64,000 nucleotides of DNA from Hymenobacter armeniacus (GCF_014699055.1 NZ_JACXAC010000005.1:310001-374000); one strand, 5' to 3'; shown: positions 33,653 through 43,900, numbered from the stretch's first letter. Notes: a model not told the origin generated them from the letters alone. Translations and numbers: made by a program.

Positions 33653-34159
33653 TTACTCGTCGTCCTCCGGCGTTTTGCCCAAGTCATCGAGCGCGATTTT
33701 TATCAGGTCCTGCTCGTAGCCTTTGCCCGTGAGGTACTGCGAGATTTTCATGCGGCGCACGCGCGGGTTTTTCTCCTTTTCCTGGCGGTCTTTCTTCTCC
33801 AACACCTCGACCAGGTTCTGGTAATACTCCTCGCCGTCAATCTCCTTCATGCCCGACTTGATGCAGTACTCGCTGATGCCTTTCTGCTTGAGCTCCTGCA
33901 TAATGCGGCGGCGGCCCCACTTCTTCTGGCGGTAGTGGCCACGCACGAAAGCCTGGGCAAACCGCTCTTCGTCCAGCAGCTTTTCGCGGCCCAAGCGAAT
34001 GATGATTTCGCCGGCTTCGTCCTCGTCGAGGCCGTAGGAGCGCAGCTTCTGCTCCACCTCTTTCTGGGTGCGCTCCTGGTAGGCGCAAAAGGCGGCGATT
34101 TTTTGCAGGGCTTCGCCGGGCGTGTATTGCTTGGGCGCTTTGTCGGGGTTTTTGAACAT
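33653..34159 (-). CDS. recX: RecX regulatory protein
   Basis: 168-residue RecX, a modulator that inhibits RecA filament growth. The three-helix repeats are recognisable: EALQKIAAFCAYQERTQKEVEQKLRSYGL, AQAFVRGHYRQKKWGRRRIMQELKQKGIS and RRMKISQYLTGKGYEQDLIKIALDDL. ATG 34159 (MFKNPDKAPKQYT) is chosen because the RecX fold starts soon after it; the longer frame is basic and overlaps the divergent gene's promoter. No recA nearby. Confidence 0.85.
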   Translation of the reverse strand: MFKNPDKAPKQYTPGEALQKIAAFCAYQERTQKEVEQKLRSYGLDEDEAGEIIIRLGREKLLDEERFAQAFVRGHYRQKKWGRRRIMQELKQKGISEYCIKSGMKEIDGEEYYQNLVEVLEKKDRQEKEKNPRVRRMKISQYLTGKGYEQDLIKIALDDLGKTPEDDE

Positions 34160-34278
34160 GAATACCGGTGAACAGTTAGCAGGTAGCGGCGCGAGGCTTC
34201 TCGGCCGGGCCCGCAGGTTTTTACCTAACATCCTTCCGCAAAGTTCGTTTCCCACGCGTCGCGCTTCCCGTCGTTTCA

Positions 34279-35199
34279 TTGACTAGTAACCTTTCTCCCG
34301 GCGTGCGGCTCATGCTGCTGAGCACCGTGCTGTTTGCGGGCATGAACGCCTGCGTGAAGCAGTTGCACCACCTGCCGGCGCTCGAAATCATTTTCTTTCG
34401 CTCGCTCTTTTCCATCGTGGCCAGCTACGCGGCGCTGCGGCGGTTGGGCGTGGCGCCGTTTGGCCACAGCCGCGCCTTGCTCATCAGCCGGGGCAGCACG
34501 GGCGCGCTGGCCCTCATGTGCTACTTCGCGTCGTTGCAGCACCTGCCGCTGGCCACGGCCGTCACGGTGCAGTACCTGGCCCCCATTTGCACGGCCGTGC
34601 TGGGCATCTGGCTGGTGCGCGAGCCCGTGCGGCCCTGGCAATGGCTGTTTTTCGGGCTGAGCTTTGGCGGGGTGCTGCTGGTGGGGCAGGGCAGCCCGGC
34701 CGCGGCCGGTCGCGCCGCGGTGGCCGCGGGCAGCAATTGGGTATACCTGGCCGTGGGCGTGCTCAGCGCCGTGATATCGGGCCTGAGCTACAACGCCATC
34801 CGCACCTTGCGGGGGCGCGAGCATCCGGTGGTCATCGTGTTCTACCTGCCCCTGATTTCGCTGCCGCTCACGGCGGTGGCCTGCCTGTTTCAGTGGCGCA
34901 CGCCGCAGGGGCTCGACTGGCTCTGGCTGCTGGCCTGCGGGGCCTTCACCCAGGCCGCCCAGGTGGCCATGACGCGCGCCTACCAGCTGGAGCGCCTCGG
35001 CCGGGTGGCGCCGCTCAATTACCTGGGCATTCTGTACGCGTTGGCGCTGGGGTGCTGGCTGTTTGGCGAGAGCTTCGGGCCCTTGGCGTATGCGGGCATT
35101 GGGCTGGTGCTGGCAGGGGTGGGGCTCAATGCCTGGTACACGGGCCGGCGCAGCGCACCCGCAGCCGTGCCGGCGCCGGCCGAGGAGGTGGCGGCCTGA
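34279..35199 (+). CDS. EamA-family (DMT) transporter
   Basis: 306-residue protein with ten helices in two EamA repeats. The first runs from MLLSTVLFAGMNACVKQLHHLPALEIIFFRSLFSIVASY, and the second from YLAVGVLSAVISGLSYNAIRTL to FGPLAYAGIGLVLAGVGLNAW. The SYNAIR and LYALALGCWLFGE boxes are typical of drug/metabolite transporters. Translation probably starts at TTG 34279, with ATG 34312 as the alternative that would shorten the first helix. The transported compound is unknown. Divergent from recX. Confidence 0.8.
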   Translation: MTSNLSPGVRLMLLSTVLFAGMNACVKQLHHLPALEIIFFRSLFSIVASYAALRRLGVAPFGHSRALLISRGSTGALALMCYFASLQHLPLATAVTVQYLAPICTAVLGIWLVREPVRPWQWLFFGLSFGGVLLVGQGSPAAAGRAAVAAGSNWVYLAVGVLSAVISGLSYNAIRTLRGREHPVVIVFYLPLISLPLTAVACLFQWRTPQGLDWLWLLACGAFTQAAQVAMTRAYQLERLGRVAPLNYLGILYALALGCWLFGESFGPLAYAGIGLVLAGVGLNAWYTGRRSAPAAVPAPAEEVAA

Positions 35200-35353
35200 G
35201 GCCGCGCCCGGTGCCGGAACCCAGCGCGGCCGCTGCCGAACATAAAAGCCCTGCCCCCGGTGCCCCGCAAGGCAACCTCTGCGGCGCGGCTGGCATCACA
35301 GAAAGCGGGGCCGTACCTTGGGCTGGCCTACACTTCTGCTTTCTGCTGCGTTT

Positions 35354-37999
35354 ATGTTTCCGACTGCCTTGCGCTTTCTTGCCGTTGCCTTCTTGCTAAG
35401 CTGCTTACCTACGTGGTGCCGCGCCGGCGTCATCAAAGGCACCGTGCGCGGGGCCGACCAGCAGGGGCTGGCCTTTGCCAACGTGGCGGTGCGCGGCTCG
35501 GCCACCAGCACCGGCGCCAACGAGCAGGGCGAGTACCAGCTGCGCCTCGCGGCGGGCCGCTACGAACTGGTGTTTCAGTATGTGGGCTATCGGCCGCAGG
35601 TGCAGCCCGTGCGCGTGCCCGGCGGCGACTCGCTCCTGACCGTGAACGTGACCCTGCAGGCCGAGGCCTACAACCTGGGCGAAGTGCTGGTGAAGTCCTC
35701 AGACCGCGACCCGGCCTACGCCATCATCCAACAAGCGCAGCAGTGGCGGGCCTACCACCGGCGCGAAGTGGCCGCCTACCGGGCCCGCATCTACATCAAG
35801 GCCCTGGGCCGGATAGACGACACGCCGGCCAAAATTATGGGCTTGTTTAAGCTCGGGCCCGACATCAAAAAAGGCATCTTTTACCTGTCCGAGAGCCTGT
35901 CCGATTTCAGCTTCACGCAGCCCAACGTGGTGAAGGAACGTATGATATCGAGCCGGGTGAGCGGCGACTCGCGCGGGCTGAGCTTCAACCGGGCCAGCGC
36001 GGGGCGCAACCTGGGCTTCTATGAGAACCTGATAAAGCCGGCGTTTTCGGAGCGCGGGTTTGTGTCGCCCATTGCCGCCAACGCCATGCTGTTTTACAAG
36101 TACGAGCTGGTGGGCAGCACGCCCCGGGGTGGCGAGGTGGTGCACAAAATCCGGGTGATACCGCGCCGGCGCACCGACCCGGTTTTCTCGGGCTACATCT
36201 ACATTGTGGACGGTTCCTGGCGCATTCACTCCGTTGATTTGAGCCTGGACCAAGACGCCCAGATTGACTACGTCGACAACCTAACCATCAACCAGCAGTA
36301 CGCCCCCGCGCCGGGCAACCCGAACGTGTGGCTCATTCAGTCGCAGCAGGTGCGCGCCAACCTGTCGGGGCTGGGCTTCAAAGGCTCGGGCTACATTACG
36401 GCCGTGCTTTCCAACTACGCCAACGTGGTGCCCACCTACCCGGCCCCGCCCGAGCCCAAGGCCGCCCCGCCCGTGGTGACCGAGAAGCCCGACGCGCCCG
36501 TGGGCCAGGAAACCGCCGCCCAAATTCGCAAGCGCAAGCCCGACCTACGCGGCCTCAATGCCCAGGTGCGCAAGAAGGTGAAGCAGGCCCAGCGCGATTC
36601 CCTCAAAAACGACCCCTTCGCCAGCATGGGGCGCGGCGAGGTGCAGCGCATCGAGAAAGGCGTGAACGAGCGCGACTCGGCTTACTGGGACGCCATTCGC
36701 CCGGTGCCCCTCACGGCCGAGGAGCAGAAAGACTACCGCGTGAAAGACAGCACGGAGGTCATCCGCAAGTCGCGCCCCTACCAGGACTCGCTGGACAAGA
36801 AGCGCAACGAGTTTGAGTTTACCAGCCTCATATTGGGCGGCTACACCCACCAGAACACCTTCAAAAAACAGTCGGTGTCGGTGCTGCCGGTGGCCCAGAT
36901 TTTCCAATACAACACCGTGGAGGGCGTCGTGCTCAACGCCCAGGCCATCTTCAACCAGCGCACTGATGACCGGCGGTACTTCACCATCACGCCCACGCTG
37001 CGCTACGGCTTCAGCAGCGAGGCGCTGAACCCGAGCCTGAGCGCTACCTGGCAGCTGCACCCGGCCAAACTCAAGCAAATCAGCGTGGTGGCCGGCCGCA
37101 CCATCGAGAACTTCGACAAGAACACGCAGCTCACGCCGGCCATCAACACGTTCTACACGCTCTACCTCAACCGCAACTACGCCAAGCTCTACCGCCGCGA
37201 CGGCGCCGAGTTTACCTACCTCACCGAGCCGGTGAACGGCCTGAACCTGCGCGCCACCGCCGGCTACTTCGACCGCCACGAGCTGGCCAACACCACCGAC
37301 CGCCTCATCCACGACGTGCCGGGCCGGGCCTTCACGCCCAATATCCCGCTGAGCGACGAACTGGCCGACACCGGCTTTGGCCGCAGCCGCATCCTCACCG
37401 TGGGGCTGTCGCTCGACTACAAGCCCGGCCAACGCTACATCAACCGGCCCGATGGCAAGTTCAACCTGGGCTCGAAATGGCCCACCTTCAACGTGCAGGG
37501 CCGCGCGGCCCTGCCCGGCCTGCTGGGCGCCGACGTGCGCTACCTGCTGCTGCAAGCCGGCGTGCGCGACGCCGTGCCGCTGGGCCTGCTGGGCACCAGC
37601 AATTTCCGCCTGAACGTGGGCGGCTTCGTGGGCAAGCAGGAAGGCATGACATTCATCGACTACCGCCACTTCTCCGGCAACCAGACCCTGCTCACCGGCA
37701 ACTTCAGCTACTTCCAGCTGCTGGACTACTACCGCTTCAGCACCAACAACGCCTACCTCGAAGCTCACTACGACCACCACTTCAACGGCTTCTTCCTCAA
37801 CTACGTGCCACTGCTGCGCAAGCTGAAATGGCAGGAAGTGGCCTCGCTCAACTACCTCACCACCCGGCAGGCCGGCCACTACGTGGAAGTGGGCGTGGGC
37901 CTCGAGCACATCCTGAAGGTGTTCCGGGTCGATTTCTACACCGCCCTGCAAAGCGGCGAGCGGCTCGGCACGGGCTTCCGGGTGGGGTTCGGCTTCTAG
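35354..37999 (+). CDS. DUF5686 / carboxypeptidase-regulatory-like outer-membrane protein
   Basis: 881 residues: signal peptide (MFPTALRFLAVAFLLSCLPTWC), carboxypeptidase-D regulatory-like domain (VIKGTVRGADQQGLAFANVAVRG, YELVFQYVGYRPQVQPV), then a large DUF5686-type region (ARIYIKALGRIDDTPAKIMG, FYLSESLSDFSFTQPNVVKERMISSRVSG) and a C-terminal beta-barrel-like half ending in GFRVGFGF. This layout is common in Bacteroidota surface proteins. ATG 35354 places the signal peptide first. Charged linker (RKKVKQAQRDSLKNDPFASMG) in the middle. The gene stands alone between divergent and convergent neighbours. Confidence 0.8.
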   Translation: MFPTALRFLAVAFLLSCLPTWCRAGVIKGTVRGADQQGLAFANVAVRGSATSTGANEQGEYQLRLAAGRYELVFQYVGYRPQVQPVRVPGGDSLLTVNVTLQAEAYNLGEVLVKSSDRDPAYAIIQQAQQWRAYHRREVAAYRARIYIKALGRIDDTPAKIMGLFKLGPDIKKGIFYLSESLSDFSFTQPNVVKERMISSRVSGDSRGLSFNRASAGRNLGFYENLIKPAFSERGFVSPIAANAMLFYKYELVGSTPRGGEVVHKIRVIPRRRTDPVFSGYIYIVDGSWRIHSVDLSLDQDAQIDYVDNLTINQQYAPAPGNPNVWLIQSQQVRANLSGLGFKGSGYITAVLSNYANVVPTYPAPPEPKAAPPVVTEKPDAPVGQETAAQIRKRKPDLRGLNAQVRKKVKQAQRDSLKNDPFASMGRGEVQRIEKGVNERDSAYWDAIRPVPLTAEEQKDYRVKDSTEVIRKSRPYQDSLDKKRNEFEFTSLILGGYTHQNTFKKQSVSVLPVAQIFQYNTVEGVVLNAQAIFNQRTDDRRYFTITPTLRYGFSSEALNPSLSATWQLHPAKLKQISVVAGRTIENFDKNTQLTPAINTFYTLYLNRNYAKLYRRDGAEFTYLTEPVNGLNLRATAGYFDRHELANTTDRLIHDVPGRAFTPNIPLSDELADTGFGRSRILTVGLSLDYKPGQRYINRPDGKFNLGSKWPTFNVQGRAALPGLLGADVRYLLLQAGVRDAVPLGLLGTSNFRLNVGGFVGKQEGMTFIDYRHFSGNQTLLTGNFSYFQLLDYYRFSTNNAYLEAHYDHHFNGFFLNYVPLLRKLKWQEVASLNYLTTRQAGHYVEVGVGLEHILKVFRVDFYTALQSGERLGTGFRVGFGF

Positions 38000-38008
38000 C
38001 CAGAGCGT

Positions 38009-38974
38009 TTATGCACCGCAAGTGCTTGATGATGAGCCAAAAGACTGGTATGCCTGCCGGGCCAAGTCTTGCAGTAGCTGGCGCAGCTCGGGGGGCGAAA
38101 CCACGGTGACCGCGCCGGCCTGGGGCAGCAGCCAGGCGGCCAGCGGCGGCAGGTAGCCGGGCACGAAAGTCATTTCCACGCTACCGTCGGGCGCGGGCTG
38201 CTCGTGCGCCCAGCCGTACTGGCGCTTGGCGTCCTGGGCGCGTCGCGCCGCCTCGGGCCCGAACCGCACCACCGCCGTGTCGCGGGGCCGGCGTTCGGCT
38301 TGCTGGGCCCAGTACTGCTGCAGCGTTTCGGCGCGGGGCGCGAAGGTTTCTTCCTGCAGGCGCAGGTGTTCGATGCGGTCGAGGCGAAAATCCCGGAAGG
38401 CCTGCCGCAGCCGGCAGTACGCCACCACGTGCCAGTACTGCCCCAGGTACAGGCCGATGGGCTCGGCGTCGCGCTCGGTGCAAGCCTCGGGGTAGCCGGC
38501 CCGGTACTGCAGGCGCACCACCCGCTGCGTGGCAATGGCCGCGAGGAGCTGCTGGTGCACATCGGAGCCCGCGGAAGCCGTTGGGCCCGGGCGCACCACC
38601 TGAATGTGCGGGCTGAGCTGTTCGAGGTAGTCGCGGTCGGCGCGGCGCAGCACGGCCCGCAGCTTGTCCATGGCGGCTTGGCCGTGCCGGGCCGTTTGTG
38701 CATCGGCGAGGCGGGCCGCCAGTTTCTCGGCCGTGAGCAGAGCGGCGGCCTCCTCCCGGGTAAACATGACGGGCGGCAGGCGGTAGCCTTCGGCCAAGGA
38801 ATAGCCCACGCCGGCTTCCCCGTAGAGCGGCACGCCGGCGGCTTCCAGCGTCCGCAGGTCGCGGTACACGGTGCGCAAGCTCACGCCGAATTGCGCGGCC
38901 AAGCCCGGCCCGCGCACCAGCCGTTTGGCTTGCAGCTGCAAAAGAATGGCCGTGATGCGGTCGAAGCGGTTCAT
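38009..38974 (-). CDS. HTH-WYL transcriptional regulator
   Basis: 321 residues. The N-terminal winged helix-turn-helix (MNRFDRITAILLQLQAKRLVRGPGLAAQFGVSLRTVYRDLRTLEAAG) has the typical start of DeoR-like WYL regulators. A WYL domain follows (about 140-215: RVVRLQYRAGYPEACTERDAEPIGLYLGQYWHVVAYCRLRQAFRDFRLDRI), then a C-terminal extension. It converges with the DUF5686 gene and is divergent from the SnoaL-like gene, which it probably controls. Confidence 0.85.
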   Translation of the reverse strand: MNRFDRITAILLQLQAKRLVRGPGLAAQFGVSLRTVYRDLRTLEAAGVPLYGEAGVGYSLAEGYRLPPVMFTREEAAALLTAEKLAARLADAQTARHGQAAMDKLRAVLRRADRDYLEQLSPHIQVVRPGPTASAGSDVHQQLLAAIATQRVVRLQYRAGYPEACTERDAEPIGLYLGQYWHVVAYCRLRQAFRDFRLDRIEHLRLQEETFAPRAETLQQYWAQQAERRPRDTAVVRFGPEAARRAQDAKRQYGWAHEQPAPDGSVEMTFVPGYLPPLAAWLLPQAGAVTVVSPPELRQLLQDLARQAYQSFGSSSSTCGA

Positions 38975-39107
38975 GCGCAAACCAGAAGGGAGGCGTAAAA
39001 ATGGGACCGAAAACCCAAAGCCCCGGGCTTGCCGCGCAGGCCGCGGTCATGCAAGCGGGGCGTTTCACCCAAAGAAGCGCCCGGCTGCTCTTTTTTTTGA
39101 AGCGCCC

Positions 39108-39142
39108 CACTTCCTGCTGACACAGGGCTGTCACTTCCTGCT
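39108..39142. promoter_or_regulatory. Direct repeat in the WYL / SnoaL divergent region
   Basis: CACTTCCTGCT occurs at 39108-39118 and again at 39132-39142, with a small inverted GACA...TGTC between the copies. Spacing of 24 bp, about two helical turns, would suit a dimer. It lies 105-140 bp upstream of the SnoaL-like start and is the best candidate operator for the WYL regulator encoded divergently. Confidence 0.4.
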
Positions 39143-39246
39143 TGGACTTTTGGGTCATCATCGCCGCGTGGCTCATGTAGCGCCAGGGCGACCACCAACT
39201 TTCAAGCCGCTGCGGCGGCGTCATTTACCCCTTTTTCCAACCCCCC

Positions 39247-39630
39247 ATGACCACTACCCAAGCCATTATGACCGTACAGGAAGTAGCCGACCGTTACTAC
39301 GAACTGGCCCAACGCGGGCAAATAGGCCAGATACAGGACGAACTGTATGCCCCTAACGCCGTGAGCCTCGAACCCGAAAACCGCTCCAACCTGCCGCGCC
39401 GGGTAGAAGGGCTGGCTGCCATGAAGCAGAAGGAGCAGCAGTTCTACCAACTATACGAGCAGATGCACGGCGGCGAATGCGGCAAGCCGGTGGTGTCCGG
39501 CGATTATTTCGCCTGCGCCCAAAGCCTCGACGTGACCCAGAACGGGCAGCGCAAGAACAAGCACCAGTTGGCTGTTTTTGAGGTGGTGGAGGGGAAAATT
39601 GTGCGGGAAGAATTCTTCTACAAAGAATAA
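39247..39630 (+). CDS. SnoaL-like / NTF2-fold protein
   Basis: 127-residue small alpha+beta protein. Its pattern TVQEVADRYYELAQRGQIGQIQDELYAPNAVSLEPENR, ...QFYQLYEQMHG and C-terminal LAVFEVVEGKIVREEFFY is typical of NTF2-like/SnoaL proteins, which include small enzymes and ligand-binding proteins. No catalytic residue can be named with confidence. A WYL regulator gene stands divergently 272 bp away, so expression is probably controlled by that regulator's ligand. Confidence 0.75.
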   Translation: MTTTQAIMTVQEVADRYYELAQRGQIGQIQDELYAPNAVSLEPENRSNLPRRVEGLAAMKQKEQQFYQLYEQMHGGECGKPVVSGDYFACAQSLDVTQNGQRKNKHQLAVFEVVEGKIVREEFFYKE

Positions 39631-39733
39631 TTGATAGCCGCCACGAGGCTGTGCGCCGGGGAGGCCGGATGCGAAAGCGTAGTCGTGCGGCATCAAGCGG
39701 TTGGCGTGCGCAGGTTCTCGCTGCTCAGGTTCC

Positions 39734-39741
39734 TATGTTTG
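39734..39741 (+). promoter_or_regulatory. -7 box of the second GAF gene
   Basis: TATGTTTG, a perfect TAnnTTTG match, 25 bp upstream of the ATG; no clear -33 partner. Confidence 0.45.
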
Positions 39742-39766
39742 TGGGTTCCTTTTTCGCTGCCTGCCT

Positions 39767-40480
39767 ATGTCCGCCACCCCCGCTCCATTGCTTCCCGAAG
39801 ACGAACCCGAGCGGCTGCGCAGCCTGCGCGCCAATGAGGTGCTGCCCACGCTCATTGAGCCCGTGTTTGAAGAGTTTGTGGCCCTCACGGCGCAGGTGTT
39901 CAGCCTGCCCATCTCGCTCATTGCCGTGGTGGAGGAGGACGACGTGTACTACCCCGCCAACCACGGCATGCCCGGCAACGACCAGCAGCCCCGCGTCGAG
40001 GCGCTGTGTTCCACGGCCGTGCAACAGTCGCGCGCCGTGGTCTACCACGACTTGCTTCTGGAAACCGCCGCCCTCACGCCCGAGGCCGTGCGCGCCGCCG
40101 AGGGAAATGAGTTGCGCTTCTACGCCGGGGCGCTGCTGCGTTTGCCCAACCAGCCGCCGCTGGGCACGCTGTGCATCATCGACCGCCAGCCCCGCACCCT
40201 GAGCGAGGCCGAGCAGCAGTTGCTGGAGCAGCTGGCGGCCCTGGTCAGCCAGGCCATTGCGGTGCGGGTGACCTGTTTGGGGCAGCCCACGCTGGGAGTA
40301 GAGCAATGGGAAACCGTGCGGGCACAATTGCAGGAAGAGCTGCGCGAGCTCACGGCGCTGGTGCGCTACCTCTTCACCCGCCACGGCGTGCAAGTGCCCG
40401 TGCCGGCCGAGCTACTCACGCAGGTGAGCCGGCGTCTCTCCGACATTAAGATGCTACTGGACGAACACCGCTGCGCGTAA
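39767..40480 (+). CDS. GAF-domain sensory protein (paralog of 18668)
   Basis: 237 residues with a GAF domain (EPERLRSLRANEVLPTLIEPVFEEFVALTAQVFSLPISLIAVVEEDD ... LGTLCIIDRQPRTLSEAEQQLLEQLAALVSQAIAVRV) and a helical tail ending IKMLLDEHRCA. Same architecture and start (MSATPAP) as the protein at 18668; the two share conserved positions along their whole length. No output domain. It converges with the PID-CTERM-like gene across a terminator. Confidence 0.8.
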   Translation: MSATPAPLLPEDEPERLRSLRANEVLPTLIEPVFEEFVALTAQVFSLPISLIAVVEEDDVYYPANHGMPGNDQQPRVEALCSTAVQQSRAVVYHDLLLETAALTPEAVRAAEGNELRFYAGALLRLPNQPPLGTLCIIDRQPRTLSEAEQQLLEQLAALVSQAIAVRVTCLGQPTLGVEQWETVRAQLQEELRELTALVRYLFTRHGVQVPVPAELLTQVSRRLSDIKMLLDEHRCA

Positions 40481-40507
40481 GCCTGCCCACCAGCACCTCG
40501 CGCCAAC

Positions 40508-40553
40508 AAAAACGCCTGCCCGGCCCCACAAGCGTGGGCCAGGCAGGCGTTTG
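40508..40553. terminator. Bidirectional terminator
   Basis: An inverted repeat centred near 40531, built from AAACGCCTGCC (40510-40520) and GGCAGGCGTTT (40542-40552) extended by the inner CGGCCCAC/GTGGGCC. It serves the converging GAF and PID-CTERM-like genes. Confidence 0.75.
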
Positions 40554-40574
40554 GCTGCTGGATGCAGCCGAAGG

Positions 40575-40805
40575 CTAGTCGGCGGCGGTGCGCTTGCGGT
40601 CGCGCAGGCGCTTGAGGCCGTAGGCCGCGCCGCCGGCCAGCAGCAGCGAGGCGCCGCCGTCAATAGGCACTTCGGCGGCAGGCGTGGTGGGCGTGGGGCC
40701 GCCCGAGCCGGGGCCCTGGGCTAGGGCGGGCGTGAAGGCACCAGCCAGCAGGCACACGCCCGCGGCAGAAAGAACGAGGCGAAGCGCCGGGGTCAGAATT
40801 TTCAT
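40575..40805 (-). CDS. Small secreted protein with PID-CTERM-type sorting tail
   Basis: 76 residues. After a signal peptide (LRLVLSAAGVCLLAGAFTPALAQ) follows a Gly/Pro linker (GPGSGGPTPTTPAAE), then VPIDGGASLLLAGGAAYGLKRLRDRKR: a PID box (residues 47-49), a short hydrophobic helix and a basic tail. That layout is the PID-CTERM protein-sorting type seen in Bacteroidota, thought to be removed by an exosortase-like protease. Only this very short linker lies between signal and tail, so the mature secreted part would be tiny. No exosortase gene is in the window. It may be linked to the large T9SS cargo encoded just upstream. Confidence 0.7.
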   Translation of the reverse strand: MKILTPALRLVLSAAGVCLLAGAFTPALAQGPGSGGPTPTTPAAEVPIDGGASLLLAGGAAYGLKRLRDRKRTAAD

Positions 40806-40904
40806 GGGAAAGAAAGAATGAGTTGCGATGAGACGGAAACCCGACCCAAGCCGGCCCCGGAGCTATAGTAGCGCCCGGGGCCGGCGGTCAGGCCATTCAA
40901 GCTG

Positions 40905-43900
40905 TTATTCTACCACGAGGCGCTTCACCACGAGGCCGGCGGCCGTGCGGGCCTGCACCGAATACACACCGGCGGCCAGGCCGCTCAGGGGCAGTTCCAG
41001 CGCGTCGGCGGAGCCGGCGGCCAGGGTGCGCGTCAGCACCGTGCGGCCCAGGTTGTCCACCACCGCCACGGCCGTGGCCTGCTGGCCGCGCAACGCCACC
41101 GGTAGCATCAGGGTAGCCGCGCCGCGCGCGGGGTTGGGGTACACGCTGGCCAGCTGGGCCAGGGCGGCGGGCGCCGTGGCCAGCACGCGGTTTTGGGTGC
41201 TGAACACCACGGCGTAGCGGCCGCCGGCCGCGGCGTTGGCCGTCAGCGTCAGGCTCACCGAGGGGGTAGCGGCCAGGTCGGTGTAGGCGCCGGTGAGGGC
41301 GTCGCGCAGGTACACGCGGTAGTTGGCGGGCACGTTGGCCAGGTCGTCGACCGTGAGGGCGTACGTGCCGGCCGTGGCCGCCGACACCAGCAGCGGCACC
41401 ACCACGTCGGCGCCCGTCAGCTCGGGCAGGCCGTTGATGGCCAAGGCCTCGGCACCGGCTTCGGTGGCCAGGGTAAGCCCGTTGGACCCGGGCAGGAAGC
41501 TGGCATCAAATGCGCGGTCGAAGCTGGCGGTAGCGCCCTGCTCCACATACACCGTGGCTTGAACGCGGGCCTTGGCATTGCTCAGGGCCAGCGTCAGTTG
41601 CGGGCGGATGTCGTTGGCGCCGCGCTGGAAGGGCGTGTTGTCGAAGGTAGCCACCCGTTCTTGGTTCGTGAACGTCACGGAACCGCTGGTGCCGGCGGTG
41701 CTGGCGCGCACGAAGAAGCCCTGTCCCAGCGGAACGATGTTGGTGCCGCCGTTGGTGCCCACGCCGTTCACGTAGCTGGCGTAGGAGCCGGTGTATTGGC
41801 CGCTGCTCTTGAACACGTACAGCGCGTTGTCCACGTTGCTCAGGCGCCCGTTGCTCACCATTGCCGTCCAGTTCAGGGGCGAGGGGAAGGGGTTGCCGCG
41901 CAAGTGGAACCCGCTCTGCGTCTGCGCGCCCCGGGTGAGGCCGGCGGCGGTAAGAGGCGAGGTGCCGTTGTTGAGCGTGCCCACAAAATCGACCAGTTGA
42001 TTGGCGTTGATGTTCACGGTGTAGCCGCGCGTCACTTCCAGGGCATCGCCCGTGGAACCGGGTGAGAAGAAGCCTTTGTCGAAGTCGATGGAGCCGGCGT
42101 TGCCGCTGGTGCTCACCCGGGTTTCATCATAGGCAAACACCGTGGGGAACGGCGTCACGGTGTTGCCCACCGTGTTGTAATTCGGGTTCACTACCGGCGT
42201 GAAACCGGCCGTGGCCAGGTCGGCCACCGTCGAGTTGGCCACCGGCGAAGAATAATGGCGGTAGCCCACCCCGCCGTTCAGGCTCGGGTCGATGTAGCGC
42301 TGCACCGTGGCCGTGCCGCTCACGGTGCCGCCGGTGTTCACCACGTAGGCCGTGCCGCTGGCACCCGACAGCAACGTAAAGGCCTGGCCCGAGCCAATGG
42401 CCAGCGAGCCACTGACCGTGAGGCCGCGCTGGATGGCCACCGGACCGGTGGTGGCGGCGCCCGCCGTGCCCACGCTCAGGTTGGGGAAGGTGGAAAGCGC
42501 CGGCCCGGCAATGGTTTGGGCCGCGGCGCCGTTCAGCGTCACCAGGCCCGAGCCTGCGCCGGCCACGGTGCCCGCGGCGTTGGTGAAGTTGCCCACCACG
42601 CTGAGGTTGCCGCCATTGGCGGTAGTGAGCGTAGCGCCGGCGTTCAGCGTCACGGTGCGGGCCTGCTGGGCGTTGCTCACCACGGGCTGGTTGGCGGCGG
42701 CGCCAATCACCACGTCGTTGCTGGCCAGGGGCACTTGGTTGGGCGTCCAGTTGGTGGCCGTGCCCCAGTCGGTGCTGGTGGCGCCGGTCCAGGTGAGCAG
42801 CGAGCCCGTCGGGATAAAGGCTGCCAGGCCGCTCACGTCGCCGCCGTTGCCCACGGTGCCTTTCAGCGTAGCCGCGCCGGTGGCCAGGTCCAGCGTAAAG
42901 AGCTGGTCGTCGATGCTGGCGCCCGTGTTGGTCAGTAGGTAGGCCGCGTTGGTGGTGGTGGTGGGCGTGTTAAAAATGTCAAAGTCGGCACCGCGGGGCG
43001 TAGTCGGCGCCGCCAGTCCCGACGCGCCCACCAGCACCAGCGTGCCGTTGTTGGGCGGGTTCTGAATGTAGAGGTTGCTGTTGGTGGCGTCGTAGTCGTA
43101 CAGCGTGGTGGCGTTGGTGGGCGCCTGGTTGTTGATGTACGCGGCTGCGCTGATGACCGGGCCCGCCGTGAGGGTGCCGTCGGTGGCCGCAATGCCGCCC
43201 GTAATGGGATTGAGGCGGAAGTCGGCGCGGTTGGTGCTCACCACCCGAATGCGGTCCACCGTCGGGTTAAAATCGAACCCAATTCGGTCGTTGGCGCCGC
43301 CCAGCGCCAGCGACACGGGGCCGCTGCCAATGGGCGTGAGCGCGCCGGTGCCCAGGTTCACGGTATACAGGCGGCCGGTGGCGGCGGTAGCGTTGTAGCC
43401 CAAGGCGTACAACTCGCCGGTCAGGGGCCGGAAGTCCATCCCGGCCAGGGTTTCGCCCGCGTTCAGGGCGCCCAGGGCAATTGTGGAGCGCAGCAGGCTG
43501 GGCGAGTCAGAGTAGAAAGAAACCAGCTGCCCGCCGCTCACCGCATACAGCAGCTGGCCGGTGGTGGCCGGCGCCGTGGCCGAAGGCTGGGCGGCGATGT
43601 CGCGAATCTCAAACGCGGCCGCGGCCGGCACGGTGTTGCCCACCAGCGTGGCCTGGCCCGTGCCCAGGTTCAGGGTGTACAAGTTGCTGCCGCCCGTGCC
43701 GTTCACTTCTTCCAGGTAGCCCACGTTCTGGCCGGTGGTGGGGTTGAAGTAAATGTCGAGGTCGAAGCCGCGGGCTGTGCTAATGCCGAAGGAGCCCAGC
43801 CGCAGCTCGCCTACGGTGTTCAAGGTGCCGTTGTTGGGCGGGCTTTGAATGGTCAGGTAGCCGATTTGCGTGTCGTTGTTCTGCTCGTCGATGTCGTAGA

